A DNA stretch of 64,000 nucleotides from the NCBI GenBank assembly GCA_022508985.1, contig JAFLUA010000004.1, positions 100,757 through 164,756 on the forward strand. The letters are read 5' to 3'. The DNA comes from Muribaculaceae bacterium. Lineage in GTDB: Bacteria; Bacteroidota; Bacteroidia; Bacteroidales; Muribaculaceae. The notes below the pieces were generated by a model, which did no database searches, was not told where the DNA came from, and was given only the letters and a program-made list of their open reading frames with translations. Positions 20,852 to 29,898 of this stretch are shown here, one piece after another. A program made the translations under genes and the position numbers. Each line of letters opens with the position of its first letter. The first letter of the stretch is position 1.

Positions 20852-21694
20852 TTATTCAGCGGCAGGAGCTTCTGTTTCGGCAGCGGGTGCTTCAGCAGCT
20901 GTTTCTTCGGCAACGGGAGCTTCGGCGCGGCGCACGCGGCGACGTTCACGACGAGGAGCCGGAGTTTCGGCCTGTGTTTCAGCAGCTTCGCTATCGAGTT
21001 TTTCCACTTTGCGTTCTTCAAGACCTTCAGCCATAGCAGCCACGAGAGTGCCGGCGATAAGTTCGATAGATTTTGAAGCGTCGTCGTTAGCGGGGATTAC
21101 ATAGTCAACTGTCGAGGGATCGCTGTTGGTGTCTACCATAGCGAATACGGGAATGCCAAGACGGTTAGCTTCGGCAACGGCGATACGTTCTTTAAGAACG
21201 TCGACAACGAAAAGCGCAGAGGGAAGACGATTAAGGTCGGCGATAGAGCCGAGAGTCTTTTCGAGTTTAGCACGCTGACGAGTAACTTGAAGGCGTTCAC
21301 GCTTCGAAAGGTTATCGAAAGTGCCGTCTTTGGTCATCTTATCGATGGTTGTCATTTTGCGCACTGCTTTGCGTATTGTCGGGAAGTTGGTGAGCATACC
21401 ACCGGGCCAGCGTTCGATAACGTAGGGCATACCTACCGAAGATGCGAGGTCGGCGATAATCTGTTTGGCCTGTTTTTTAGTTGCTACGAACAGCACTTTT
21501 TTGCCTTGCTTAGCCATGCCGCGCATGATATTAGCGGCTTCGGCGAGCTTAGCTTCGGTTTTATATAGGTCGATTATGTGGATACCATTGCGCTCCATAA
21601 AGATATAAGGAGCCATTGCGGGATTCCATTTGCGTTTGAGGTGGCCAAAGTGGCAACCTGCTTCGAGAAGTTGTTCAAATGTTGGATTAGCCAT
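20852..21694 (-). CDS. rpsB: 30S ribosomal protein S2 with Ala/Glu/Pro-rich C-terminal tail
   Basis: LLEAGCHFGHLKRKWNPAMAPYIF; tail EAPAAETEAPAAE. Confidence 0.96.
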   Translation of the reverse strand: MANPTFEQLLEAGCHFGHLKRKWNPAMAPYIFMERNGIHIIDLYKTEAKLAEAANIMRGMAKQGKKVLFVATKKQAKQIIADLASSVGMPYVIERWPGGMLTNFPTIRKAVRKMTTIDKMTKDGTFDNLSKRERLQVTRQRAKLEKTLGSIADLNRLPSALFVVDVLKERIAVAEANRLGIPVFAMVDTNSDPSTVDYVIPANDDASKSIELIAGTLVAAMAEGLEERKVEKLDSEAAETQAETPAPRRERRRVRRAEAPVAEETAAEAPAAETEAPAAE

Positions 21695-21831
21695 TTTTTT
21701 TTGTTTAATTTGTTTACGTTCTTTTGATTAAGCAACCGCGGAGTAGGGAACGCAGGTCCATCGGCGCGGTTTAGATACTAAACACTTGTTGGACGTATTG
21801 CCATATTTTAAGCAACAGTCCTGAGAAAATA

Positions 21832-22218
21832 TCAACGCTTTGAGAATTGGAAGCGCTTACGTGCTTTGGGTTGACCGGGTTTCTTACGTTCAACAGCACG
21901 CGGGTCGCGTGTCATAAATCCGTGTTTACGGAGCACTGCTTTGTCTTCGGGGTTGATTTTAACGAGCGCGCGAGCAATGCCGAGGCGAAGAGCTTCAGCT
22001 TGACCTTTATAGCCACCGCCGTCGAGGTTAACAAAGATATCGTATTTGTCGGCCACTTCAAGAGTGTTGAGCGGTTGCTTAACGATATACTGAAGAATCG
22101 ACGACGGGAAATATACGTTGAGGGGGCGCTTGTTGATAGTGATGTTGCCGTTGCCTTCTTTAACGATTACTCGAGCTACGGCTGCCTTGCGACGGCCAAC
22201 TGCATTTACTGTTTCCAT
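21832..22218 (-). CDS. rpsI: 30S ribosomal protein S9
   Basis: GRRKAAVARV, C-terminal KKPGQPKARKRFQFSKR. Confidence 0.96.
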   Translation of the reverse strand: METVNAVGRRKAAVARVIVKEGNGNITINKRPLNVYFPSSILQYIVKQPLNTLEVADKYDIFVNLDGGGYKGQAEALRLGIARALVKINPEDKAVLRKHGFMTRDPRAVERKKPGQPKARKRFQFSKR

Positions 22219-22226
22219 TGTGGCGA

Positions 22227-22706
22227 TTATTTCAGTTTGTTAATATCGATTACGGTAGGATTCTGAGCTTCGTGCGGGTGGTTGGGCCCGTTGTACACGT
22301 GCAGATTTTCAATGAGGCGACGTCCGAGACGATTCTTGGGGAGCATGCCTTTCATTACATGAAGGAACAAGGGGTTCTTGCCTGCTTTGATGTGCTTGTT
22401 GAAAGACTTCTTGATAAGCACCTCGGGAGTAGCTTGGCGTTGACCACCGGGATAACCTGTGTAGTTAAGGTAAATGCGGTCGGTCATTTTTTTGCCGGTG
22501 AGAACAACTTTCTCAGCATTTACAACGATTACGAAATCGCCACATTCAACGTTAGGCGAGTAGCCGGGTTTGTATTTGCCGCGAAGAAGTTTTGCAACTT
22601 TTGCGCAAAGACGACCCAAAACTTGGTCTGTTGCATCGACAACAACCCAATTGCGCTCAACCTGTTGAGCGTTGGGAAATTCGGTGCGGTAGCTAATAGT
22701 ATCCAC
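22227..22706 (-). CDS. rplM: 50S ribosomal protein L13
   Basis: WVVVDATDQVLGRLCAKVAKLLRGK. Confidence 0.96.
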   Translation of the reverse strand: MDTISYRTEFPNAQQVERNWVVVDATDQVLGRLCAKVAKLLRGKYKPGYSPNVECGDFVIVVNAEKVVLTGKKMTDRIYLNYTGYPGGQRQATPEVLIKKSFNKHIKAGKNPLFLHVMKGMLPKNRLGRRLIENLHVYNGPNHPHEAQNPTVIDINKLK

Positions 22707-22816
22707 TTTTAATTGTTTGTTTAATAGTTACATAAATCGACTGTCGCGGTGAGGCTTGTTTGGCCAAAAACGTGCCGCGCGACTGTCTGTTTAAGAGTTG
22801 GACATAATCGGTCCCG

Positions 22817-22849
22817 CAAAAGTACAACTTTTTTTTGACATAGCAAAAA
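22817..22849 (-). promoter_or_regulatory. rplM-rpsI-rpsB-tsf promoter
   Basis: Minus strand CTTTTTG-N19-TACTTTTG; ~105-nt leader before rplM. Confidence 0.7.
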
Positions 22850-22852
22850 GTT

Positions 22853-22879
22853 TTTTGCACTTCGATTTTGAATCTACGC
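22853..22879 (+). repeat. Left copy of 27-bp inverted repeat flanking the S8 peptidase
   Basis: TTTTGCACTTCGATTTTGAATCTACGC; 26/27 identical to the reverse complement of 25525-25551. Confidence 0.85.
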
Positions 22880-22999
22880 ACATGCAGGTAGAATCTACGG
22901 CCGATTTTGAATTTTTGAAGCTGCGGGGTTCGGCACGAGTCAAAGAGGAGCGAGCTCAACCGTCGAGTGCCGAAGAGCCCACCCTAAGGAGTAAAGTTG

Positions 23000-25216
23000 C
23001 TATAGAGATATTTTGAACGACTTAGTGGCTATGTCGGCACTAACTCGCAAAACATATATGCCGTGAGCGAGCCCGTCGGCATCGACACGTATGGTGCCAT
23101 TGCTCGATGAAGCTCTCTTGACGAGGGTGCCCGACATGTCGTAGACTTCGGCCGTTACAGCGTTGGCGCCCGGAACGAAAGCCTCGAAGGTATTGCCGTC
23201 TCTGTTCAAGACGACCGCCTCGTGAGCAATAGAGACGTTGGCAACGCCACTTTTGGCGATGGCTTCTTTAATGCCGGCATATGCATCGAGGCGGCCACCG
23301 CCCCAGCCGTCCTGGTCGGACGTGGGTGCTGCAGCTGTTCTTGCCATAATCTCTTTGACATCGGCAATGCTGAGGTCGGGGTTGGCTTGTAGCCACAAAG
23401 CAACGACGCCGGCCACGTGTGGCGATGCTTGCGAAGTGCCTGCGCATGATGTCCAATTATATGTTTTATTGCTCTTTGGGTCGGTATAAGAATAGTGTAT
23501 GGGGTAGAGGAATATGGCATTTCCCGTTTCATCGAGGTAGGAGTTGCGAGAGCTTATAATCACTTGTCCTGGAGCGCATATTTCGGGCATAATACGTCCG
23601 TCGGGAGTCTCGCCGAAGGATGAGAACCACGATAATTCGCCTATGGTGCCATAGTTGTAAGGCGACCCTTCGACGTTGGCGGTGACATACGACCCGACGG
23701 CAATCGTGCTTTTGCCGGAGCCCATATTGCTGTTGGTGCCGTTGCCGTTGGGCTTGTCAAATCCGGCTATGTTTTTTGTGCCGAAATTCATGTATGTGCC
23801 GTCGCAGTAAGCAAATATTTTCTTGCCCGGTTGGCCTTTTACTCGCAAGAGAATGAAATAACGGCTGGCGTAAGTCGACGAGCGGCCTTGAAGATAAATG
23901 CTTAGGCTTGCATGGTAGCGGTTGTTGTGTGGGTCGACTTCGCAGATGCCACCCGCAAAACTATCGTAGTAAACTGTCTGGAATGGGGTGCCGTCCGATA
24001 TGAGATTCATGCTCGAGGTGTTGTCGATAAATTGTTCTATCATGCCGCCCTGTGTGAGATATGTTTCCTCGTTTTCGGGAATCTGCAGCGAATATTGAAT
24101 ATCGTCGGGTGTAGAGCGGTTTATGATTTCGAGATAAACTTCAAAGGGAGTGTCGTCTTCGGTGTATATGTCGATAGTGCCGAACGACTGGAAGAAGGCG
24201 TCGACATCGGCGCTGCCCTTTACGAGGAGCGTCTTGAGTTCGTTATCGTCGTCTGTAAACTCTTTTATCAAAGATATGTCTTGGTCGCGCTCATTACCGG
24301 CCGCCATGCATATTATAGCGTTGTATTTGTCGGCGATGTCGTTTATGGCCTCGGTAAATTCATCGGAGCCGTCGTGAGGCCCGAGGTTGTTGCCAAACGA
24401 AATATTTACGACGCAAGGCTTGCCTTGGTCCGATGCATGCTTCGCTATTCTTTCTATACCGTCGAGAATCTGTGCATTATACCCCAGGCCTGCAGCAACG
24501 GCTAACTCGGCGCCTGGAGCCATGCCACGGTAGTCGGGTCCGCCGTTTACCTTGTCGACAAACGATCCACCGATAACGCCAAGGACGTGCGTGCCGTGGC
24601 TGTCGCTGTAGTCAGTGTCGAAGCCGGCGATAGCCGACGGCGTGTCGTAGACGGTAGCGACAGAGCTTTTCCCGTCGTAGTGCCAAAGATTTGAGATGCG
24701 TGAGTTGCCGTCGTCGGCGCGGAAATTGATGTGATTAGGGTCGATGCCGGTATCATACATGCCTACAACGACACCGGAGCCGTCGAAAGCCGCCGGTAAG
24801 TCATTGCCGGCGAGGACGTCATCGACGCGAGACGCCACGCGAGCTTCCTTGTTAGATGGTTTTACTACTTCCGATAATTTGACGCCGGTTACGCTCTTGC
24901 ATGCTGCGATAGCGTCGACGGCATCGGCTGTCGTGCTCACTATGGCCGTGTGAGTGCCTACGAGGCTAATGATTTCGCCGCCGGCGGCCTCGATGGCGCT
25001 TAATGCCTCATCGCCGGAGTAGCGCACTATCAATTCGACGGCGCGGGCTGTTTGGTCTGACGCCAGAGCCTTAGCAGCTGTGGGCTGCAACGGTTTGTCG
25101 AGACCGTTGATTTTTAATCGGTCGCTTACACGCAACTGCACCTGTGCACCTGCTGTAAGTGTTATCAATATTGTGAGAAATAAAAATAGCGAACGTCTTT
25201 TCATAATATTCATCAT
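23000..25216 (-). CDS. S8 family (subtilisin-like) serine peptidase, probable T9SS-type C-terminal sorting domain
   Basis: VVGMYDTGID, DSHGTHVLGVIGG, GTSQASPHVAGVVAL catalytic motifs; signal peptide from MMNIMKRRSLFLFLTILITLTAGAQ; C-terminal AEVYDMSGTLVKRA...GIYVLRV..KSFKISL. Start trimmed from 25549. Confidence 0.87.
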   Translation of the reverse strand: MMNIMKRRSLFLFLTILITLTAGAQVQLRVSDRLKINGLDKPLQPTAAKALASDQTARAVELIVRYSGDEALSAIEAAGGEIISLVGTHTAIVSTTADAVDAIAACKSVTGVKLSEVVKPSNKEARVASRVDDVLAGNDLPAAFDGSGVVVGMYDTGIDPNHINFRADDGNSRISNLWHYDGKSSVATVYDTPSAIAGFDTDYSDSHGTHVLGVIGGSFVDKVNGGPDYRGMAPGAELAVAAGLGYNAQILDGIERIAKHASDQGKPCVVNISFGNNLGPHDGSDEFTEAINDIADKYNAIICMAAGNERDQDISLIKEFTDDDNELKTLLVKGSADVDAFFQSFGTIDIYTEDDTPFEVYLEIINRSTPDDIQYSLQIPENEETYLTQGGMIEQFIDNTSSMNLISDGTPFQTVYYDSFAGGICEVDPHNNRYHASLSIYLQGRSSTYASRYFILLRVKGQPGKKIFAYCDGTYMNFGTKNIAGFDKPNGNGTNSNMGSGKSTIAVGSYVTANVEGSPYNYGTIGELSWFSSFGETPDGRIMPEICAPGQVIISSRNSYLDETGNAIFLYPIHYSYTDPKSNKTYNWTSCAGTSQASPHVAGVVALWLQANPDLSIADVKEIMARTAAAPTSDQDGWGGGRLDAYAGIKEAIAKSGVANVSIAHEAVVLNRDGNTFEAFVPGANAVTAEVYDMSGTLVKRASSSNGTIRVDADGLAHGIYVLRVSADIATKSFKISL

Positions 25217-25235
25217 ACTAAGTTTTGACGCCCGA

Positions 25236-25243
25236 CAAAAGTA
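25236..25243 (-). promoter_or_regulatory. -7 box TACTTTTG for the S8 peptidase gene
   Basis: Minus strand TACTTTTGTCGG ~20 nt upstream of ATG 25216; supports trimmed start. Confidence 0.6.
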
Positions 25244-25315
25244 GCATTTGGTGCGACAAAGATAGCTAATTCTTTTCGCGCACGCAATAATTGATGTGAG
25301 AAAAATGGCAAAAAG

Positions 25316-25347
25316 TTTGTGGAATAAATAGAAAATCAGTAACTTTG
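25316..25347 (+). promoter_or_regulatory. Consensus Bacteroidetes promoter with no immediate ORF
   Basis: TTTG (25316-25319)-N20-TAACTTTG (25340-25347); nearest + strand CDS starts at 25661. Confidence 0.6.
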
Positions 25348-25524
25348 GCCTGACAAACGACATCTGTATAGCATTTGGTAGCTTCGCCGCCTCGAAGAGC
25401 AGTGCGCGAAGTGTTGTTGTGTCGGGTAATGTGTCCCGGCAATGATGAAACTTTTGCTGATTTAGGCAAAAGGAATAGTGAATTACGTATGGTGCGTGCG
25501 TTGTCTCCTCCCTATGTTTTTTAA

Positions 25525-25551
25525 GCGTAGACTCAAAATCGAAGTGCAAAA
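25525..25551 (-). repeat. Right copy of 27-bp inverted repeat
   Basis: GCGTAGACTCAAAATCGAAGTGCAAAA; see 22853-22879. Confidence 0.85.
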
Positions 25552-25660
25552 TTTATTATTGCAGTTATGTTTTTTAAGCCGAACAAATATTAAATGCGTC
25601 GGTTTGTTGTATCTTATCCTAAAAATGATTAACTTCGCGTAGATAAATCCAATTAATGCT

Positions 25661-27142
25661 ATGAAAACAACTAAAGTTTTGCTGTGTCTTGCGTTGCTTC
25701 TTCCCTCTATAGGGCTACAGGCGCAGACCAACCCCAAAAGAGAGTTTCGTGGTGCATGGATGCACACAGTGTTCCAAGGCCAATATCATCGTCAGACAAG
25801 CGATGAAAACAAGGCTTATCTGATAGGCCAACTCGATAGCCTCAAAGAAGTGGGCGTAAATGCCGTTCTATTCCAGGTGCGTCCTCAGGCCGATGCCTTC
25901 TATGAAAGCAAATTCGAGCCGTGGAGCTGCTATCTCACCGACAACGGCGAGGCTCCCGTGCCTTATTGGGACCCCTTGAAATTTATGATTGACGAGTGTC
26001 ATGCTCGTGGCATGGAGCTCCATGCATGGCTCAACCCCTATCGTGTTACATCTAACACTAAGCAGATAGGAGAGTTGCCCAAGTCGCATATCTACCACCA
26101 GCATCCCGAGCGCTTCCTCAAGTATGACGACGGCAAGCTTTATTTCGACCCGGGTTTGCCCGAAAACCGCGAGTTTATCTGCAAGGTGGTAGAAGATATC
26201 ATCACGCGCTATGACGTCGACGGCATACACTTCGACGATTATTTCTATCCCTATCCTGTTAAAGATAAAGACTTCCCCGACGATGCTTCGTATGCCAAAT
26301 ACGGCAACGGAATGGACCGTGGTGACTGGCGCCGCCAGAATGTCGACCGTCTCATCGAAGATATACACAACACGATAGCAGCCACACGCCCGTGGGTGCG
26401 CTTCGGCATCAGTCCTTTCGGTATCTGGCGTAATAAGAAGAGCGATCCGCGCGGTAGCGATACCAATGGCTTGCAAAACTACGATGCACTCTATGCCGAC
26501 GTCCTGCTGTGGGACGAAAAAGGCTGGATTGACTATCTGTTGCCGCAACTCTATTGGACTCTCGAGCACAAATCGGCATCGTCGCTCGTGCTTGTCGACT
26601 GGTGGGCTAATGTAGGCCTGAAACGTCACCTCTATATCGGCCAGGATATAGGCGCTACCATGAAGAACCCCGACCTGCCGCCATCGACCGAGAAGACGCA
26701 GCTACGCCACAAAATCGAGCTGACACGTCAAAACGACAATATCCATGGCAACTGCTGGTGGCCCGGCTATTCTCTCTCTCGCAACGTGGGCGGTGTTGCC
26801 GATTCGCTGAAGACCAAATATCAGTCTACACCGGCTCTCGTGCCCACTTATCCGTGGATTAAGACGGGTGCTCCCGCTCCTGTAGCTAAGGTGCGTCTTG
26901 CAGCTGACAACAGTTTCTCGTGGGATGCTCCGATACCTATGGGCAAGGCGGGCGACGTTGTTAAGTTTGCCGTTTATCGCTTCGACAACCGCAAGAATAT
27001 CGACATCGAGGCTCCCGGCGCTCTGGTAGCCCTTACTTACTCTAAGACATTCAAGCCCACCAAGCCGGGCGTTTATGTGGTGACGGCTCTCGACCGCGTA
27101 AATAATGAGTCGGAACCCTCAAAACCTATTGTCATTAAATGA
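25661..27142 (+). CDS. Glycosyl hydrolase-like 10 (GHL10/DUF187) family protein, secreted
   Basis: Signal peptide; REFRGAWMHTVFQGQY, GMELHAWLNPYR, DGIHFDDYFYPYP motifs. Confidence 0.9.
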   Translation: MKTTKVLLCLALLLPSIGLQAQTNPKREFRGAWMHTVFQGQYHRQTSDENKAYLIGQLDSLKEVGVNAVLFQVRPQADAFYESKFEPWSCYLTDNGEAPVPYWDPLKFMIDECHARGMELHAWLNPYRVTSNTKQIGELPKSHIYHQHPERFLKYDDGKLYFDPGLPENREFICKVVEDIITRYDVDGIHFDDYFYPYPVKDKDFPDDASYAKYGNGMDRGDWRRQNVDRLIEDIHNTIAATRPWVRFGISPFGIWRNKKSDPRGSDTNGLQNYDALYADVLLWDEKGWIDYLLPQLYWTLEHKSASSLVLVDWWANVGLKRHLYIGQDIGATMKNPDLPPSTEKTQLRHKIELTRQNDNIHGNCWWPGYSLSRNVGGVADSLKTKYQSTPALVPTYPWIKTGAPAPVAKVRLAADNSFSWDAPIPMGKAGDVVKFAVYRFDNRKNIDIEAPGALVALTYSKTFKPTKPGVYVVTALDRVNNESEPSKPIVIK

Positions 27143-28074
27143 TTTCGGTAGTAATACCGGTTTTTAACACAGTTGAATATCTGCCCCAGTGTGTCGACAG
27201 CATATTGGGGCAGTCGTTCACTGACTTTGAAATCTTACTTGTCGACGATGGCTCTACCGACGGCTCTGCCGAGCTGTGCCGCGGCTACGTGGAGCGCCAT
27301 CCCGACAAGATTCGCTTATATTCCAACAAGGGAAATGGGCTGTCGGATGCTCGAAACACCGCTATCGTTGAGGCCTCGGGCGATTATATCATCTTTTTAG
27401 ACTCCGACGATATCTATTTTGGCAACGCGCTGGAGCATCTGATGGATATTATGCTATCGCATCCTGAATGCGACATCGTGGTGGCACAGTTTACACACAA
27501 TATCAACTGTGCGCAGTCTAAAGGTAAACTCAGTTTCGTCAGCGCCACCGACGCTATAATATCGACGCTCTATCAGCACCCTTACTACCATCCGTCGCCG
27601 TGTGCCAAGCTATATCGGCGCGAGGTGTTCAACGCCGGCAATATGTTTGTGTCGGGTCGCCGCTACGAAGACCTCGAGGCGTGCCCCCGTTTCTATTTCA
27701 AGGCGCGCACGATAGCCTGCACTACCGAGTGTTTATATTTTTATCGCAAAAACCCCACAAGCTTTATCAATACGTGGAGCGAGAGTCGTGCCGATGCCCT
27801 GTGGGCTGTCGACGCCATCGAGTCGTTTGTGGCCGAAAATTGTCGTGAGGCACTGTCGGCCGCCCGCGCGCGTAAGTTCAGCGCCTATTTTAATATTTTC
27901 AATCTGGCCGTGAAGGTGGACCGCGCCGACCTTGCCGACCGCTGTTGGCAATTTATCGTTGCTTCGCGCCGCGAGGTGTTGCACGATTCTAAAGAGCGCC
28001 TGAAAAACAAACTCGGCGCGCTGCTGTCGTTTTTTGGGAGAAGGTTTACGGGCTCTCTCGGTCGCCTGCTGTAG
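27139..28074 (+). CDS. Glycosyltransferase family 2
   Basis: MISVVIPVFNTVEYLPQCVDSILGQSFTDFEILLVDDGSTDGS; ATGA overlap with GHL10 gene. Confidence 0.93.
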   Translation: MISVVIPVFNTVEYLPQCVDSILGQSFTDFEILLVDDGSTDGSAELCRGYVERHPDKIRLYSNKGNGLSDARNTAIVEASGDYIIFLDSDDIYFGNALEHLMDIMLSHPECDIVVAQFTHNINCAQSKGKLSFVSATDAIISTLYQHPYYHPSPCAKLYRREVFNAGNMFVSGRRYEDLEACPRFYFKARTIACTTECLYFYRKNPTSFINTWSESRADALWAVDAIESFVAENCREALSAARARKFSAYFNIFNLAVKVDRADLADRCWQFIVASRREVLHDSKERLKNKLGALLSFFGRRFTGSLGRLL

Positions 28075-28092
28075 CTAACCCTGTGTCTTTTA

Positions 28093-28872
28093 CTACTTTC
28101 GTTGTAAATAGTCGTGTGCCAGGCCCACGAGTATGGCGCCGCCTATGATGTTGCCTATGGTTGCAGGCAAGATATTGCGCAGCATCATATCGGCGATGCC
28201 GATGGGTGCGCCCTGCATCATGGCGAGGGGCAGGAAAAACATATTGGCCACGCAGTGCTCGAAGCCGAGGGCTACAAATGCCATGATGGGAATCTCGCAT
28301 GCCAGCAGTTTTTCGCCCAGATGTCGGCCGCTGAGTGCCAGCCATATAGCCAGACACACGCACCAGTTAGCACCAATGCCTTTTAGCATCACCACCCACC
28401 ATGGTGCCGAGGTCTTGGCGACGGCTATGGTGTTGAGAGCGGTAGAGTAGGGCGCTGCGGCTGTTATGCCGGTGAGGTAAACCAAGAAGTAGGCCACCAA
28501 CAAGGCGCCCACGAAGTTGCCGGCCCATACTATGCACCAGTTTTTTGCCACGGTGCCTATGCCGAGTTGGCGTTTGAGCAACGGCGACACCAGCAGCGCG
28601 TTGTTGCCGGTGAAGAGGTCGGCGCCGAGCACCACCACGAGCATGAGGCCTATAGGGAAGAACAGACCGCTCACGATGCGTTGCACAGCGGGGTTGCCGG
28701 CCGTGAGCTCGGGTAGCCCGTAGCCTGTTATTATAGAAAGAACGCCGCCGAGAGCTATGAAAGCCCCGGCGAGCACGCTGCCGACGATGAGTCGGCCTAT
28801 AGGACGTTTTGCTTTGTTGATACCGGCCTCGAACGCCGTCTGTTGTATCTCTTGAGGTGTGCGCAGAGGCAT
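28093..28872 (-). CDS. Formate/nitrite transporter family protein
   Basis: FocA-like TM pattern, LVVVLGADLFTGNN, NWCIVWAGNFVGALLVAY. Confidence 0.9.
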   Translation of the reverse strand: MPLRTPQEIQQTAFEAGINKAKRPIGRLIVGSVLAGAFIALGGVLSIITGYGLPELTAGNPAVQRIVSGLFFPIGLMLVVVLGADLFTGNNALLVSPLLKRQLGIGTVAKNWCIVWAGNFVGALLVAYFLVYLTGITAAAPYSTALNTIAVAKTSAPWWVVMLKGIGANWCVCLAIWLALSGRHLGEKLLACEIPIMAFVALGFEHCVANMFFLPLAMMQGAPIGIADMMLRNILPATIGNIIGGAILVGLAHDYLQRK

Positions 28873-28881
28873 ATCGATGGT

Positions 28882-29355
28882 TTATTTATCGCGCAGACGG
28901 CGGTGGTGGCGTACTAAGGTTTGGGTGAAGCGTTTCTCGGCCGTCTTGAGCTTCAGGAGCTGACGCGGCGTAAGCACACCTTTGAATTTCTCGAAATATT
29001 CCATCTCGATTTTGCCCTCTTTCTGCTTCTGAGCGTAGATCTCGACAGCAGCAGCCTCTATTTCGGTGTCGGAGGCGTCGTCGGCCGCCATAACCTTACG
29101 TTCGAGCTCACGTGTCTCATTGTTTATCTGCTGCAGGCGGCTGTCCATCTCATCATAGATGGGGAAGAAGTCGCGTTGCTGCTCTTTAGAGAGCGCGAGT
29201 TCTTTAGCAAGGGCGTCGTGCTTGTAGGCGCGCATTTCGGTGAGAGCGCGTTCGCGGTCGCCGCTGTTGAGTTGTTGTGGCCTATTCTGAGCCATCGTCG
29301 TGGTGGCTAATGCTGCGAGCATCAGAGCTGCTATTGAGCGTAGGGTAGTTGTCAT
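28882..29355 (-). CDS. Spy/CpxP-like periplasmic protein (start trimmed from 29547)
   Basis: MTTTLRSIAALMLAALATTTMAQ signal peptide; LALSKEQQRDFFPIYDEMDSRLQQIN... LTPRQLLKLKTAEKRF. Confidence 0.6.
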   Translation of the reverse strand: MTTTLRSIAALMLAALATTTMAQNRPQQLNSGDRERALTEMRAYKHDALAKELALSKEQQRDFFPIYDEMDSRLQQINNETRELERKVMAADDASDTEIEAAAVEIYAQKQKEGKIEMEYFEKFKGVLTPRQLLKLKTAEKRFTQTLVRHHRRLRDK

Positions 29356-29359
29356 ATTA

Positions 29360-29845
29360 TTAAAGAGGTAATATGTAATCGCCGTCGTCGGCGTATGAAT
29401 CATAGTCGATGAGATATTCGTGTGGCAGTTCTTCGTCGATAGTGCCGTCTTCAACCATCTCGTCGAGGATATCCCACGAGTTGATGTCGTCGTAGACATA
29501 GTCCATGAAGAACTCGTCGCTCGAGAGCGCCTTAGCCAAGGCGGCATTCTCGGTCATAGGTTGCAGCTTGCTGGCGCCGCCGATAGAGTGGAACATCTGT
29601 AGCATGCACCACACGCCGGCAAACATAGCCGCCATATATACGTAAGGCCGCACTTTGGCCCATAACGATTTGGGCTCGTTGTCGCCGTATCCCGCTTGCT
29701 CTATCTCGGGTCGCTCGGGCAACATGGCCGCCATGCGCGCGTTGAAGTCGTCGAAATATCCGTCGGGCACACGCAATCCGGCCGACGGTGTGGCCAGCCC
29801 TTTGTCGCGCGCCTTTTGGAGTATATCTTTGCTATCCTTAGCCAT
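29360..29845 (-). CDS. Single-TM protein, putative anti-sigma factor
   Basis: Cytoplasmic N-terminus, one TM (VYMAAMFAGVWCMLQMF), directly downstream of ECF sigma factor. Confidence 0.45.
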   Translation of the reverse strand: MAKDSKDILQKARDKGLATPSAGLRVPDGYFDDFNARMAAMLPERPEIEQAGYGDNEPKSLWAKVRPYVYMAAMFAGVWCMLQMFHSIGGASKLQPMTENAALAKALSSDEFFMDYVYDDINSWDILDEMVEDGTIDEELPHEYLIDYDSYADDGDYILPL

Positions 29846-29898
29846 TGATTGATATTTATTGTTTGTTTATTTGTTTGACTAATAAAGGGGGCTATGGT

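Noticed and set aside
20852-21000. S2 Ala/Glu/Pro-rich tail as a novel domain
   Set aside because: Low-complexity C-terminal extensions of S2 are probably common in this phylum; nothing specific seen.
20758-21021. 87-aa minus-strand ORF overlapping rpsB 3' end and tsf 5' end
   Set aside because: Alternate frame of the repetitive S2 tail; K/L-rich low-complexity shadow of the Ala/Glu tail codons.
22693-22959. 88-aa minus-strand ORF upstream of rplM
   Set aside because: Spans the rplM promoter and leader; no recognisable protein features.
25217-25549. N-terminal 111-aa extension of the S8 peptidase ORF
   Set aside because: Signal peptide begins at MMNIMKRRS and a promoter box lies inside the extension; the extension is non-coding.
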